Shown one piece after another: positions 33,219-45,702 of a DNA stretch of 64,000 bases; position 1 is the stretch's first letter, and every line of letters begins with the position of its first letter. The DNA is from Cryptomeria japonica (lineage: Eukaryota > Streptophyta > Pinopsida > Cupressales > Cupressaceae). Under the pieces are notes generated by a model. The model was not told the DNA's origin. It did no database searches and worked only from the letters and a program-made list of their open reading frames with translations. The stretch spans positions 613,721,977-613,785,976 of the forward strand of contig NC_081408.1 of NCBI RefSeq assembly GCF_030272615.1, given 5' to 3'. Made by a program: the position numbers and the translations under genes.

Positions 33219-34461
33219 GTGATGCATGTTGTTTATGGTGATATTTTTATGAAAATGCATAAATATGGAGATCACATAAAAACTTTTGTAGATCATAATC
33301 CTAGAGATGCTAATGAAAAACCTAATACTTGTACCTTTCCTAGGGTATCTCATGTGAATGAAGAAAGAGATAATACTCCTATCAATGATCTCTCTAATGG
33401 AGATAAAGCATTGAAGAGAAATGTGGCACCATCTTCTTCTCATACACATACCATAGTGCAAGGAGGGAAAGGTCGAAATATTGGTATTTCAATTTCTCTA
33501 GATTCCCCTTATTCTCCTAGAGCTTATCTTAACCATCAAAATATTTGTAGAGAAGATGATGTTATGAATTTGATTCATGATCTATCTCCCAAGATAACAT
33601 TAAGTAAATATGAGGCCTTAGATGATAAGGATCTTCCTTCCCAACCTATCAAAGAGGATGTGAATGATGATAGAAAGGAGAATCTCCCTACAAAAGATAT
33701 TCCCTCTTCATCCATTCCTTCCATTGTTCCTTCTAGATATACTTGCACTATAAATTTTAAATAAATTCATTGTTATACTCCTTCTTAATTAAAAAATTCT
33801 TATAGGAGTGGCTATAACATAAAATCAAAATAAGGTTTTAGAGGACAAGGACTTGGCAAATTTTAACAAGGAATCAAAGCCCCTATAAACCCTCCTACAC
33901 AAACTAGTACCAAAGGTTTAGGAAATCCTCATCATTCACCTATTGATGATCTCCTAAGAATTCAAAACTTTAAGGATTATCTTGCAAGACATATAACCTA
34001 TCGTCCATCTAAGGACGCTTCTTCCTCAAACACTCCTTTTTGTTCATATCATCAAACTCATAACCATTATGCTAATGATTGTCCGTTTTTTCAAAAAAGT
34101 ATGCAAAAAATAGTTGATAATGGAACTTAAAATGATAGATGGAAATCCTTCTTCTTCTAACAACCCTTGTCTTACATCACAAGAGACAAGACCTACTCCT
34201 ATTGATGACCAAGAGAAATTAGCTACTAGAATCTTTTGGAGATTGAAGTATGACAAGAATATTGTCTTTCCTTTCATTAAAATTAGTCACAATTATAAGC
34301 ATAAGGAAAGTAATGAACATTGTATTTTTCATTATAGTTATTCTCATTCTCTTGGAAAACGTGAAGCATTTAGAACATTTGTTCAAGACCTACATGACAG
34401 GGCTCACATAGCTCTTACAATTGATCTTGCACTCTTGCTTGGTGAAGAGGTAGTGCCTTAG
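33219..34461 (+). pseudogene. Gag-like remnant with G-patch and CHHC knuckle, element D
   Basis: Frame one is open from 33219 to 33764 and carries a charged, serine-rich segment of unknown function. After two stops the same frame gives a G-patch at 33810-33890 (GYNIKSK, GFRGQGLGKF, QGIKAPI, interrupted by two TAA). A knuckle of pattern CX2HX4HX4C (CSYHQTHNHYANDC) follows at 34041-34082. A second frame, 34114-34461, continues with an unrecognised sequence. Here the G-patch precedes the knuckle, the reverse of B and E2. No catalytic domain is present. Confidence 0.6.
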
Positions 34462-35444
34462 CACTCCATTCACCCTTCATGTTGCCTCACGCTATGACAC
34501 TAGCATTTCACTTAATTAGGGGATCTTTGTCAAAAGAGGTGATGCTTTTTCAATTACAATCACCTTGGGGTAGCAACATGATTTGTTCTTGCCTTTATGC
34601 TTGGGGGGCAAGAATCTTATCCTATTTTTTCTCTCTATCTAAGGTTTCACTATTCCCTTTAGGGGTTGCATTTTTCATAATTTGATGTCCTTTCTTGCAT
34701 GAAATGGTATGTCTCTTATGATCAATCTCTCCTTAGGGGAGTTTGTGATCCTTCATTTTAATTATTTCCTTCTTTTGAAGATTACCTCTTCTTTAGAGTT
34801 GTATCTTACATATCTTGATGTCTTTTCTTGCATCGAGTATTCCTTAATATGAGTACATAGTACATTTTCTTATGTATAATCTCTCCTTAGAGGTTTGGTA
34901 ATTCTTCTCATTGTCCCTACACTTGCGGGGCATTGATTTTTACTATCCTTTATAAGGATCCACTTTTCCTTTGTTGAGTGGTGTTTGCTTATGATTTGAT
35001 TTCATCCCTTGTGTGAAGTTGTTGCTTGTTCAAGTATTATCTCTTATGCAAGAGGTATGTATCCTTAACTACAACCTCTTTTACACTTGGCAATGCATAT
35101 CTATTATAAAAAAACCCTTCACTTTGGGTCAAAAGTGTATCATCCTTCATCAAGAATCCCTTTCACCTAGCAATAGGAGGAAGGTAAGCATTCTTGTTCT
35201 CCTTCCCTTCTTTTGGTAGAAGATGTTATGTTTATTCAAGAACTCCTCTTGGAGGTAGATTTCTTTTGAGAAAATATCTCTTCTCCTCCAAGGATTCTCT
35301 TTACATTTGTTGCAAGCTATTTCTTTTTCAACTATCTTATCCTTGCATGTAAGAGTATTTCCTCTTTAGCTTGGATTTATGAACATTGTTGCCTAAAGGA
35401 TATCTCCTTGGTGTTGAAGGTGGGTATCCTTGTTTCTATCTTCC
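34462..35444 (+). other. Non-coding 3' region of element D
   Basis: No coding domain. Phrases such as TCTCTCCTTAG and TTGATGTC-TTTCTTGCAT recur loosely, which suggests old internal duplication. It ends at a large imperfect palindrome beside the polypurine tract. Confidence 0.45.
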
Positions 35445-35493
35445 TTAAGACATCAACATAGGCCTATGTTGACATCTTAAGTGGGGAGGGGCA
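35445..35493 (+). promoter_or_regulatory. Palindrome plus polypurine tract, element D
   Basis: A 36-bp inverted repeat (35445-35480) centred on CATAGG/CCTATG pairs 16 of 18 positions. It is followed directly by GTGGGGAGGGGCA, a polypurine tract. A 3' LTR would be expected after 35493, but none is recognised. Confidence 0.6.
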
Positions 35494-35535
35494 TACATAT
35501 TAACATATTTGTACTATATTGTACTATATTTTTGC

Positions 35536-35795
35536 ATGTTTTAAATGGGGTGTTCATTCTCAAAACCAGAGAAAACAAACTCTTACACAAGATGCTTCAT
35601 GCCTGAAACCAAACGCAACATTTATATATGTCTTATATGGGTTGCACATTCTTGAAACCATACCAAACAAACTCTTACCTAATATGTCCTTGTAACCGGG
35701 CATATATTTGTCTTAGACGGGGTTACACATACTTGAAACTAGAGCAAACAAACTCTGATATGAGATGTTTTCGATACCATACATCACTTGCACAC
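35536..35795. repeat. Degenerate tandem repeat, about 90 bp unit, three copies
   Basis: Each unit holds a variant of ATGGGGTTGCACATTCTTGA, then AAACC, then CAAACAAACTCTTAC, then ATATG. Copies start near 35540, 35633 and 35715. Confidence 0.65.
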
Positions 35796-35876
35796 AACAA
35801 GATGAGTGGAACTAGAAAAACACAACTAGACTATTCCTACTCTCCTTCCCAACATGGATCACCTAGAAAAACATTT

Positions 35877-36969
35877 CTAGAATGTGTATCCATGTACTCT
35901 CTCATTCTTCTTCACATTGTCGGTCAACTTTTTATCAACACATGGAAGCCTCCCACCAAAAGCCCATGTATCATGTTGAAGGGGATCATCAAGTCTTTGT
36001 CTTCTTGCAAGTGCTCTATTCAAAGTTTTACAGTTTATGTTCAAATCAACACAAGTTTGTCTCATAAAACAATCCTTCCTCAATTGATGGATTACTAAGG
36101 AGGTTGTAATCACTCTTCGAGTGGATCTCTTATCTCTTTTCTTGATATTCTTTCCAATAGAATTGAGAGCATTAAAAATATTTTTGACAATAATAGAATT
36201 TTTCTTCATCTTCTTGTTCATATGAATTTTCAGTTTGACTAGCAATGGTCTCATGTTTTGCATCTTTAGCAATTGAACAAAAAGTTGGCATTGCTCAGTC
36301 AATATCTTATTGCTAAAATATTAGTTGAAAATTTGTGTAGCCCAAAATTGAATGATCCTTGTTGACCTTTTGCCTTCAAGATTCATAATAATGTTCTCAT
36401 CAATTTCAAGTAACTATTTTGGGGTTCTTGAAGGTCCTGAATTTGGAATTTGTCTTTCATCCATGAAAGGGTCTTCATTTCTCATGTAATTCATGTTACA
36501 TATTGTTCACTTGGTTGAACAATTCCACCTTAAATGTCAAAATCTCCCAAAATTTCACCTCCAATGTCATTCCAAAATATTCACCTTCAATGTCAACACC
36601 CAAATTTTCACCTTCATTGTCAATTCCCACATTTTCACTTTCAATTCCCACATTTTTATTCATAAATTCAGTATTATGTTGAGAATTTTCATTATCTATT
36701 TCAACATTGTCATTCTGAATTTGAATATCATGTTCAACATTTTCAATATCAAAATCTACATTTTGATTTTCATTTTTAATAACTTGCTCAACATTTTCAA
36801 ATTCAATTTCCTCTTCACTTGAAGTAACATTTGCAAAGGCTTCACCAATATTTGACATGCCTTGTCTTCTCCTCCTCTGACCTTCTTTATCTCTTTGTCT
36901 ATATACTTCAATTTGGTCATTTGAAAGCTTTCTTTTACGTTTATACTTTCGACGACTGTTGCTCCCCAT
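35877..36969 (-). pseudogene. Unrecognised basic protein, frameshifted
   Basis: Two open stretches lie in different frames. The first (36969-36496) starts MGSNSRRKYKRKRKLS, a likely nuclear-localisation-type basic cluster, then RQRDKEGQRRRRQG. A long acidic, Asn-rich stretch follows in which ENV or NVD/NVE recurs about every ten residues. The second frame picks up at about 36490 and runs to 35877 with one TAG and one TAA, including KKRDKRSTRRVITTSLVI, LNINCKTLNRALARRQR and WAFGGRLPCVDKKLTDNVKK. I do not recognise the family. It could be a decayed host gene or an unplaced transposon gene. The shift lies near 36490. Confidence 0.5.
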
Positions 36970-37300
36970 TATACCTCCACAAAGATGTTGCTAAATGATT
37001 GATAATGACAAATTTGTCCCCAAGAATCTCTCAAAAGAAGAATTTGGTCACTGTTTGTTTGAAAACCCGTGATTGTCTCCTGCAACACGAATGTGTGGGC
37101 TGTTGGAATGCACAAAACGACCCACAGACCTATTTTTGTTTGGTGCAAAAATCGGATATCAGATATCCTATCCAATTTTTATTCATATTTTTCCTAGAGT
37201 TATAAAAAATTCCTGTTGGCGCCCTAATGCAAACAAATCGGATATTGGATTTATATGATATCCAATTTGTTTACATATAAAAAAAGTGGGAGAGATACTT
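36970..37300. other. Intergenic sequence with a short duplication
   Basis: No gene seen. GGATATCAGATATCC with AATTTTTATTCATAT and, about 80 bp later, GGATATTGGATTTATATGATA form a loose repeat around ATCGGATAT. Confidence 0.4.
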
Positions 37301-37309
37301 GAGGGAGAT

Positions 37310-37730
<421 letters not shown>

Positions 37731-37854
37731 GAAGCATACTGGTTTATTATTTTCATCCTTTAACCTCATGCTTAGTCTCAGGGGGTGATCTGAACTTATT
37801 TTTGTAAGCAGTATTGGCACTACTTTTTATATTGTAATAATGGTTCATCTTGCC

Positions 37855-40800
37855 ACCTTAGGACACAATATGACCCCTTAGGACACCATATGACCCCTTT
37901 TAACATCCTAATACATGACATGACCCCTTAGGACACCATGTGACCCCTTAAGACACCATATGGTGTCATTGCGAGTCATATAGTGTCCTAAGGGGTAATA
38001 GGACACCATATTACCGCTGAGGACACCATATGACCCCTAAGGACACCATATGACCCCCAATAACACCATATGACCCCTTATGGTGTGGTATTATGTTCTA
38101 AGGGGTCATATGGTGTCCTAAGGGGTCATACGACATCATATGACCCCTTAGGACACCATATGATCCCTTAGGTGTTGTCAGGGGTCATATTGTTTCCTAA
38201 GGGGTCATATGGTGTCTCGTGACCCCTTAGGACACCATATGGTGTCGTTATGGATCGTATGGTGTCCTAAGGGGTTATATTGTGTTCTATGACCCCTTAG
38301 GACACCATATGACCTCTTAGGACACCATATGGTGTCATTAGGGGTTGTATGGTGTCCTAAGGGGTCATATGGTGTCCTATGACCCCTTAGGATACCATAT
38401 GACCCCTTAGGACACCATATGACCCCTTAAGTGTTGTTAGGGGTCATATGGTGTCCTATGACCCCTAACAACACCATATGATCCCTTATGTGTCTTTAGG
38501 GGTCATATTGTGTCCTAACAGGTCATATGGTGTCCAATGACCCCTTAAGACACCATACGGTGTTGTTAGGGGTCATATGGTGTCCTATGACCCCTTAGGA
38601 CACCATATGACCCCTTAGGTGTCGTTAGGGGTCATATTGTGTCATAACGGGTCATATGGTGTCCTATGACCCCTTACGACACCATATAGTGTCGTTAGGG
38701 GTCATATAGTGTCTTAAGGGGTCATATGGTGTCCTATGACCCCTTACGACACCATATAGTGTCGTTAGGGGTCATATTGTGTTGTAAGCGGTCATACGGT
38801 GTTATATGACCCCTTAGGACACCATACAATGTTGTAAGGGGTTGTATGGTGTCCTAAGGGGTCATATGGTGTCCTATGACCCCTTAGGACACCATATGGC
38901 CCCTTAGGTGTCGTTAGGGGTCATATTGTGTCCTAAGGAGTCATACGATATTCTATGACCCCTTAGGACACCATACGGTGTCGTTAGGTTTGTATGGTGT
39001 CCTAAGGGGCCATGTCCTATGACCCCTTAAGACACCATATGACCCCTTATGACACCATATGGTGTTGTTAGGGATCGTATGGTGTGTTAAAGAGTCATAT
39101 AGTGTCCTATGACCCCTTAAAACACCATATGACCCCTTAGGTGTCGTTAGGGGTCATATTGTGTCCTAAGGGGTCATATGGTGTTCTATGACCCCTTAGG
39201 ACACCATATGGTGTCGTTAGGGGTCGTATGGTGTCCTTAGGGGTCATATGGTGTTTAATGACCCCTTAGGACACTATATGACCCTTTAGGTGTTGTTAGG
39301 GGTCATATTATGTCCTAAGGGGTCATATGGTGTTCTATGACCCCTTAAGACACCATATGACCCCTTAGGACACCATAGTGTCGTTAAGGGTTGTATGGTG
39401 TCCTAAGGGTTCATACAGTGTCCTATGACCCTTAACGACACCATATGACCCCTTAGGTGTCGTTAGGGGTCATATTGTGTCTTAAGGAGTCATATGGTTT
39501 TTTATGAACCCTTAGGGGTCATATTGTGTCTTAAGGAGTCATATGGTTTTTTATGAACCCTTAGGACACCATACGACCCCTAATGATACCTTATGGTGTC
39601 TTAAGGGATCATATGGTGTCCTATGACCCCTTAGGACACCATATGACCCCTGAGGACACCATATGGTATCGTTAGGGGTTGTATGGTGTGCTAAGGAGTC
39701 ATATGGTGTCCTATGACCCCTTAAAACACCATATGACCCTTTAGATGTCATTAGGGGTCATATTGTGTCCTAAGGGGCCATATGGTTTCTTATGACCCCT
39801 CAAGACACCATATGACCCCTTAGGTGTCATTAGGGGTCATATGGTGTCCTAAGGGGACATATGGTATTCTATGACCCCTTAGGACATGATACAGTGTCAT
39901 TAGGGGTCATATGGTGTCCTAAGGGGTATAGTGTCCTATGACCCCTTAGGACACCGTATGAACCCTTAGGTGTCGTTAGGGGTCATATTGTGTCCTAAGG
40001 GGTCATATGATGTTCTATGACCCCTCAAGACACCATACTGTGTCGTCAGGGGTTGTATGGTGTCTTAAGGGGTCACATGGTGTCCTATGACCTCGGACAC
40101 CATATGATGTCATTATGAGTCGTATGGTATCCTAAGGGGTCATATGGTGTTCTATGACCCCTTAGGACACCATATGACCCCTTAAGACACCATATGGTGT
40201 CGTTATGGGTCGTATGGTGTGCTAAGGGGTCATATGGTGTCCTATGACCCCTTAAAACATCATATGACCCCTTAGGTGTTGTTCGGGGTCATATTGTGTC
40301 ATAAGGAGGCATATGGTATCATATGACCCCTTAAAACATCATATGACCTCTTAGGTGTTGTTAGGGGTCATATTATGTCATAAGGAGGCATATGGTATCA
40401 TATGACCCCTTAGGACACCATATGACCCCTTAGGACACTATATAGTGTCGTTTGGGATCATATGGTGTCCTATAACCCCTTAGGACACCATATGACCCCT
40501 TAGGTGTCATTAGGGGTCATATTGTGTCATAAGGGGTCATATGGTGTTCTATGACCTCTTAAGACACCATACGGTGTTGTTAGGGGTCTTATGGTGTCCT
40601 GTGACTAGTTAAGACACTATATGACTCCTTAGGTGTCATTAGGGGTCATATTGTGTCTTAAGGGGTCATATGATGTTCTATGAACCCTTAGGAAACCATA
40701 CAATGTTGTTAGGGGTCGTATGGTGTCTTAAGGGGTCATATCGTGTCCTATGACCCCTTAGGACACCATATGACCACTTACGATGCCATATGGTGTCATT

Positions 40801-42386
40801 ATGGGTTGTATGATGTCCTAAGGGGTCATATGTTGTTCTATGACCCCTTAGGATACCATATGACCCCTTGAGACACCATATGGTGTCATTAAGGGTCGTA
40901 TAGTGTGATTAGGAGTCATATGGTGTCCTATGACCCCTTAAAACACCATATGACCCCTTAGGTGTCATTAGTGGTCATATTGTGTCCTAAGGTGTCATAT
41001 GGTGTTCTATGACCCCTTAGGACACCATACAATGTTGTTAGGGGTCGTATGGTGTCCCCTTAGGTGTCATTAGGAGTCATATTGTGTCCTAAGGGGTCAT
41101 ATGGTGTTCTATGACTCCTTAGGACAATATATGACCCCTTATGACATCATACAGTTTTGTTAGGGGTTGTATGGTGTCGTTATTGGTTGTATAGTGTCCT
41201 AAGGGGTCATATGGTGTTCTATGATCCCTTAGGACACCATATGGTATTGTTAGGGGTCATATTGTGTGCTAAGGAGTCATATGGTGTCCTTTGACCCCTT
41301 AAAACACCATATGGCCCCGTAGGTTTCGTTAGGGGTCATATTGTGTTGTAAAGAGTCATATGGTGTCCTATGACCCCATATGGTGTCCTAAGGGGTCGTA
41401 TGGTGTCCTAAGGGGTCACATGGTTTCCTATGACCCCATAGGACACCATATGACCCCTTAGGTGTCAATTTTTATCATATTGTGTCCTAAGGGGTCATAT
41501 GGTGTTCTATGACCCCTTAGGTGTCATATGGTTTTCTATGACCCCTTAGGACACCATATGACCCTTTTTGTGTCATTAGGGGTCATAGTGTGTCCTAATG
41601 AGTCATATGGTGTTCTATGACCCCTTAGGACATAATGTGGTGTCGTTAGAGGTCATATGGTATCCTAAGGGGTCATATGGTGTCCCATGACCCCTTAAGA
41701 CACCATATGGTGTCATTATGGGTTATATGGTGTCCTAAGGAGTCATATGGTGTTCTATGACCCCTTAACACATCATATGACTCCTTAAAAAATCATATGG
41801 TGTCATTAGGGGTCATATGGTGTCCTATGACCCCTTAGGACACCATATGATGTCTTTATTGGTCGTATGGTGTCCTAAGGGGTCATATGGTGTTCTATGA
41901 CCCCTTAGGACACCATATTGTGTCGTTAGGGGTCATATGGTGTCCTAAGGGATCATATGGTGTCTTATGACCCCTTAAGACACCATATGGTGTCATTAGG
42001 GGTCTTACTATGTCCTAAGGGGTCATATGGTGTTCTTTGACCCCTTAGGACACCATATGTTGTCGTTAGGGGTCATATTGTGTCCTAAGGGGTCATAGGG
42101 TGTCCTATTAGCCCTTAGGACACCATATAACCCCTTAGAAAACCATATGGTGTCTTTAGGTGTTAGATGGTGTCCTATGACCCCTTAGGACACCATATGA
42201 CCCCTTTTAACATCCTAGTGCACAACATGACCCTTTAGGACCATATGATGTCCATATGGTGTCCTAAGGGGTCATATGCTATTCTAACACATGTGTTGTC
42301 CCTTACGACCCCATATGACACCTAGCGACACCATGTGATTGCTTAGAATACCATATGATCCCTTACGACACTATATGACCACTAAT
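37855..42386. repeat. 4.5 kb palindromic minisatellite with 10-bp phasing
   Basis: Built from GGTGTCCTAAGGGGTCATAT-like 20-mers and their reverse complement (ATGACCCCTTAGGACACCAT), mixed in both orientations. Junctions fall almost always on multiples of ten bases, so 20- and 30-bp pieces alternate. They often form a larger unit near 150 bp with a GTGTCGTTAGGGGTCATATTG spacer variant. CATATG recurs very often. Every single strand can fold on itself. No coding potential. Confidence 0.95.
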
Positions 42387-42665
42387 GAAAATATTAATAA
42401 TATATTTTAATATATAAATTTATATATTATATTATTAATATACAATATTTTTATTATATATTAATATATTGAATATTGTTATATTAATATATTGTACATA
42501 TTAAAATTTTAATATAATAATGTGCAATATATTAATATATTGTATATTAATATAATAATATTCAATATATTAATATATTAATATATTATATATATTGTAT
42601 ATTAACATATTAATATATTTTGTATTAATATATTAGTATACAATATATTAATATATTAATATCAT
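42387..42665. repeat. TATTAATATA-rich tract
   Basis: Almost pure A and T with ATATTAATATATT recurring. Probably a degenerate AT-rich microsatellite or minisatellite. Confidence 0.8.
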
Positions 42666-43640
42666 AACTTATTAAAATCGGATATCTAATTTCTTACATA
42701 AATTTCAAATTTTGAAATTTGGCTCGAGAATGCTTTGGGATTTGGCTTGGAAATGACAAGCCTAGAAAGTCAATAGAAAAAACGTGTTTTTGAGTATTCT
42801 TTGATTTTCTAGACTTCACACTAGTGGCCGATGACTTTTTTTTTGCCAGAATTGATAAAATGAAAAAGGGTTTTTTAAAGATGTTCTCAACTTTCCAACA
42901 ATACAAGGTTTGTCTTATTTTGACTTTAATAAAAAATTATTATTTATTTTCTAATTGAATTATGACTAAAGTCCTGATTGATAGGCTGATTGAAAAACAC
43001 CCATAACTTTCAAATGGTATCACATTTTTTGAATCCAAAACATGCATCACATTCTATGCTTCGTCTACTATAGGAAAAATAAAATTGAATTTCATAAAGT
43101 TTAGACCAAGTTAAGGTGGTCAGGCGTAGGAGTTTTTGAATTTCTGAAAAGTTGTAGTAAAAAATTCATAATTAATTATTTTCTTCATAAAAAATTACAA
43201 AAAATATGTGTCACACCCGGACATGAGTCTACTACTTATATTATAAATCTTATAAAAAATATTATGATTTGATTGTGATTAGGGTGGTTAAACATACACC
43301 TACTTCTTATCTTTTTTCTGAAATTTTAGTACCACTGCATTGAAATTTCAAGTTTTCATCAAATAGATTTTTTTTAAAAAAAAACAACCAATAGCTTAGA
43401 AACTGCATTCAATTTTCTATAGATTCTCTTCTTACATATTTTTAAAATAATGTTCATAACTTATTCAAATTTTCATGTCAAGTTGCATAACTATGATTTT
43501 ATGAAATTTCATTGCCACTTAAGGGTCTGTTTTGGCCCACCATGATCCTGCACATATCCTATAGCCAACAATTTTAATAGATCTATTAACTCTTTATGAG
43601 TAAGTACAATTGATAACAGTTGGGCTTTCTCTAGTGTACT
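42666..43640. other. Intergenic sequence, nothing recognised
   Basis: AT-rich, with short frames only and no domain or terminal-repeat signal that I can see. Confidence 0.5.
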
Positions 43641-43647
43641 ATCAAGA

Positions 43648-43958
43648 TTATCGAAATGAGACATTATTTATTGACCTCCTTTTAGTATGTCTAGGTTCTT
43701 CACCGAGACGTTTCAATTCATCAACATCCATTTCAAGTAAATGATCTAAATTTTTATAAGAAATATTTCTCTTCACCTTTTTAGCTAGATCCACAATATT
43801 CTCATCCATACCGGTAGAAGATAACGAGACTGACCCCTCTCCTTGGACCTCCATTGATTCAACTTGGGTCTCCTCCCTATGTTCTTCAACTATAATGTGT
43901 TCTTCAACCTCGTTTGCCTCAACTCCCACTTGGGAACTTCCTTCTTGTTGAGCTCGTT
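43648..43958 (-). pseudogene. Possible terminal exon of an unknown gene
   Basis: A frame of about 100 codons runs from the 43958 side to a stop at 43648. It is acidic, then ends in a charged segment (VDLAKKVKRNISYKNLDHLL, DVDELKRLGEEPRHTKRR). Immediately upstream on the minus strand TTTTGTGTGCAG makes a good 3' splice site, preceded by a TA microsatellite that would lie in the intron. No upstream exon was identified. It could equally be a transposon fragment. Confidence 0.3.
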
Positions 43959-43972
43959 CTGCACACAAAAGA

Positions 43973-43976
<4 letters not shown>

Positions 43977-44030
<54 letters not shown>
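43977..44030. repeat. TA microsatellite
   Basis: An uninterrupted (TA)n run of about 54 bases. The Tyr-Ile repeat it encodes is not a real protein. Confidence 0.95.
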
Positions 44031-44033
<3 letters not shown>

Positions 44034-44186
44034 AGACAAATAATTTAAATTTATTAAAATAACAATATATTTTAAAAGCAAGGTCTTCATTCAAAATATT
44101 TTCTAATCTTAGAGATAGAGGTAATAAATTAAAATAACATTATTTTAAATGCACCAAAATTTCTAAAAAGAGGTCCTAAAAAGATA

Positions 44187-44735
<549 letters not shown>

Positions 44736-44742
44736 TAATTTT

Positions 44743-45120
44743 TTAATTTTTTTTGATCGGTAAAAGGCCGAAGCCATATTTTATTTAAAAATAAAATTAC
44801 AATCTCCGCTCAGTGCGAGTGCCGGTAGGAAAGAGCAGAGAGGAGAAAACCTCCGGCCTTGCCTGGGACCTTAGGTCCAGTCAGTAGCTAGTATTAAAAT
44901 TCTACATCATTTATTGCATTACATATTTTCCTTTACAATCCCTTCATTATGGGCGTAAAAAGGCCCTTCACAGGTAGTATCTATATTTTTCCTTGTGCTA
45001 ATCTTGCTTTCAACATACTTCCTTGTGAACATTTGCCGCTTTTACCATATTTCCCTACCTTTTGATTTGTCTGCAAGACAGATTCACAAGACAATCCTGC
45101 TACAAACCACTTCATGAAGT
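44743..45120 (-). mobile_element. Probable LINE 3' end fragment
   Basis: On the minus strand the segment ends GGCCTTTTACCGATCAAAAAAAA. Plant L1-type non-LTR elements commonly end in this way, with a short motif like TTTACCGATC before the A-tail. Upstream is a moderately GC-rich stretch (44800-44880) that contrasts with its neighbours. No RT frame is present, and the 5' limit is not clear. Confidence 0.4.
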
Positions 45121-45702
45121 GTTAGTGCAAAAGAAGAAAGAACTAGTATTATCTCAACAAGCTTTTGTTATTCTTTCCACTATTTTTATTATAAGCTAGA
45201 CTTATTTTATATTAAGTCAACACTAGGATCATATTGTTGGCTGCAATATGAAAGATTACCTAGGCTACAATAACATTTGTGGAATAAACATTGGTCATCA
45301 AGAGAGTGATAATAATACAACCCATTTGTCATGTTGTTCATGATATTACCTTAACATTCTAATCATAGAGATGTCTAAATGCAAATGCTAGATTAAGCCA
45401 ATATGCAAGTATTATGAAAATACTTCTTGTCATTGCATTTTGAAGATGCATGTATGCGGGTGCCCTCAGGTCGTACCTGTACAGTCATGTCTGAGAAGCT
45501 AATATAAGAGAGCCAACATTAGAGTATATGCCTGACTCAAAGATCAATCCAGATTCTAAACTTCACTATTTTAGTATATATATGTCTTGTAAATACCACC
45601 AAATAAGTATCCTTGCCCTTCGCTATCTATGTTATAATAGAGTCATAGATTTCTAAGCCATCCTTATATCAAAATGCACTCATAAATAGTTCTATATGTG
45701 AC
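45121..45702. other. Intergenic sequence, nothing recognised
   Basis: No gene or repeat seen. The last five bases, GTGAC (45698-45702), should be the left target-site duplication of E2. Confidence 0.5.

Larger units (their letters stand above)
31570..35493 (+). mobile_element. Element D: plus-strand non-autonomous Tat-like relic
   Basis: An LTR-like region (about 31570-32790) ends in ATTACA and is followed by a TGGTGAACCCGA primer site. A short coding remnant with a G-patch and a CHHC knuckle follows, then a non-coding stretch ending in a polypurine tract at 35481-35493. No protease, RT or integrase is seen. No 3' LTR copy is recognised after 35493. Element A is inserted directly upstream, possibly in D's LTR, so the left end is uncertain. 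Confidence 0.6.

Noticed and set aside
35494-35800. 3' LTR of element D
   Set aside because: The sequence after the polypurine tract does not match 31570-32790 and does not start with TG; it begins a 90-bp tandem repeat instead.
39551-39751. A short frame inside the minisatellite
   Set aside because: It is the translation of the 20-mer repeat and has no independent coding signal.
37855-42386. CRISPR-like array
   Set aside because: There is no alternation of constant repeats and unique spacers. Units occur in both orientations and the DNA is eukaryotic.
43890-44094. Frame with a long Ile-Tyr repeat, as a membrane protein
   Set aside because: The hydrophobic stretch is the TA microsatellite; only the part after the putative splice acceptor was kept as a candidate.
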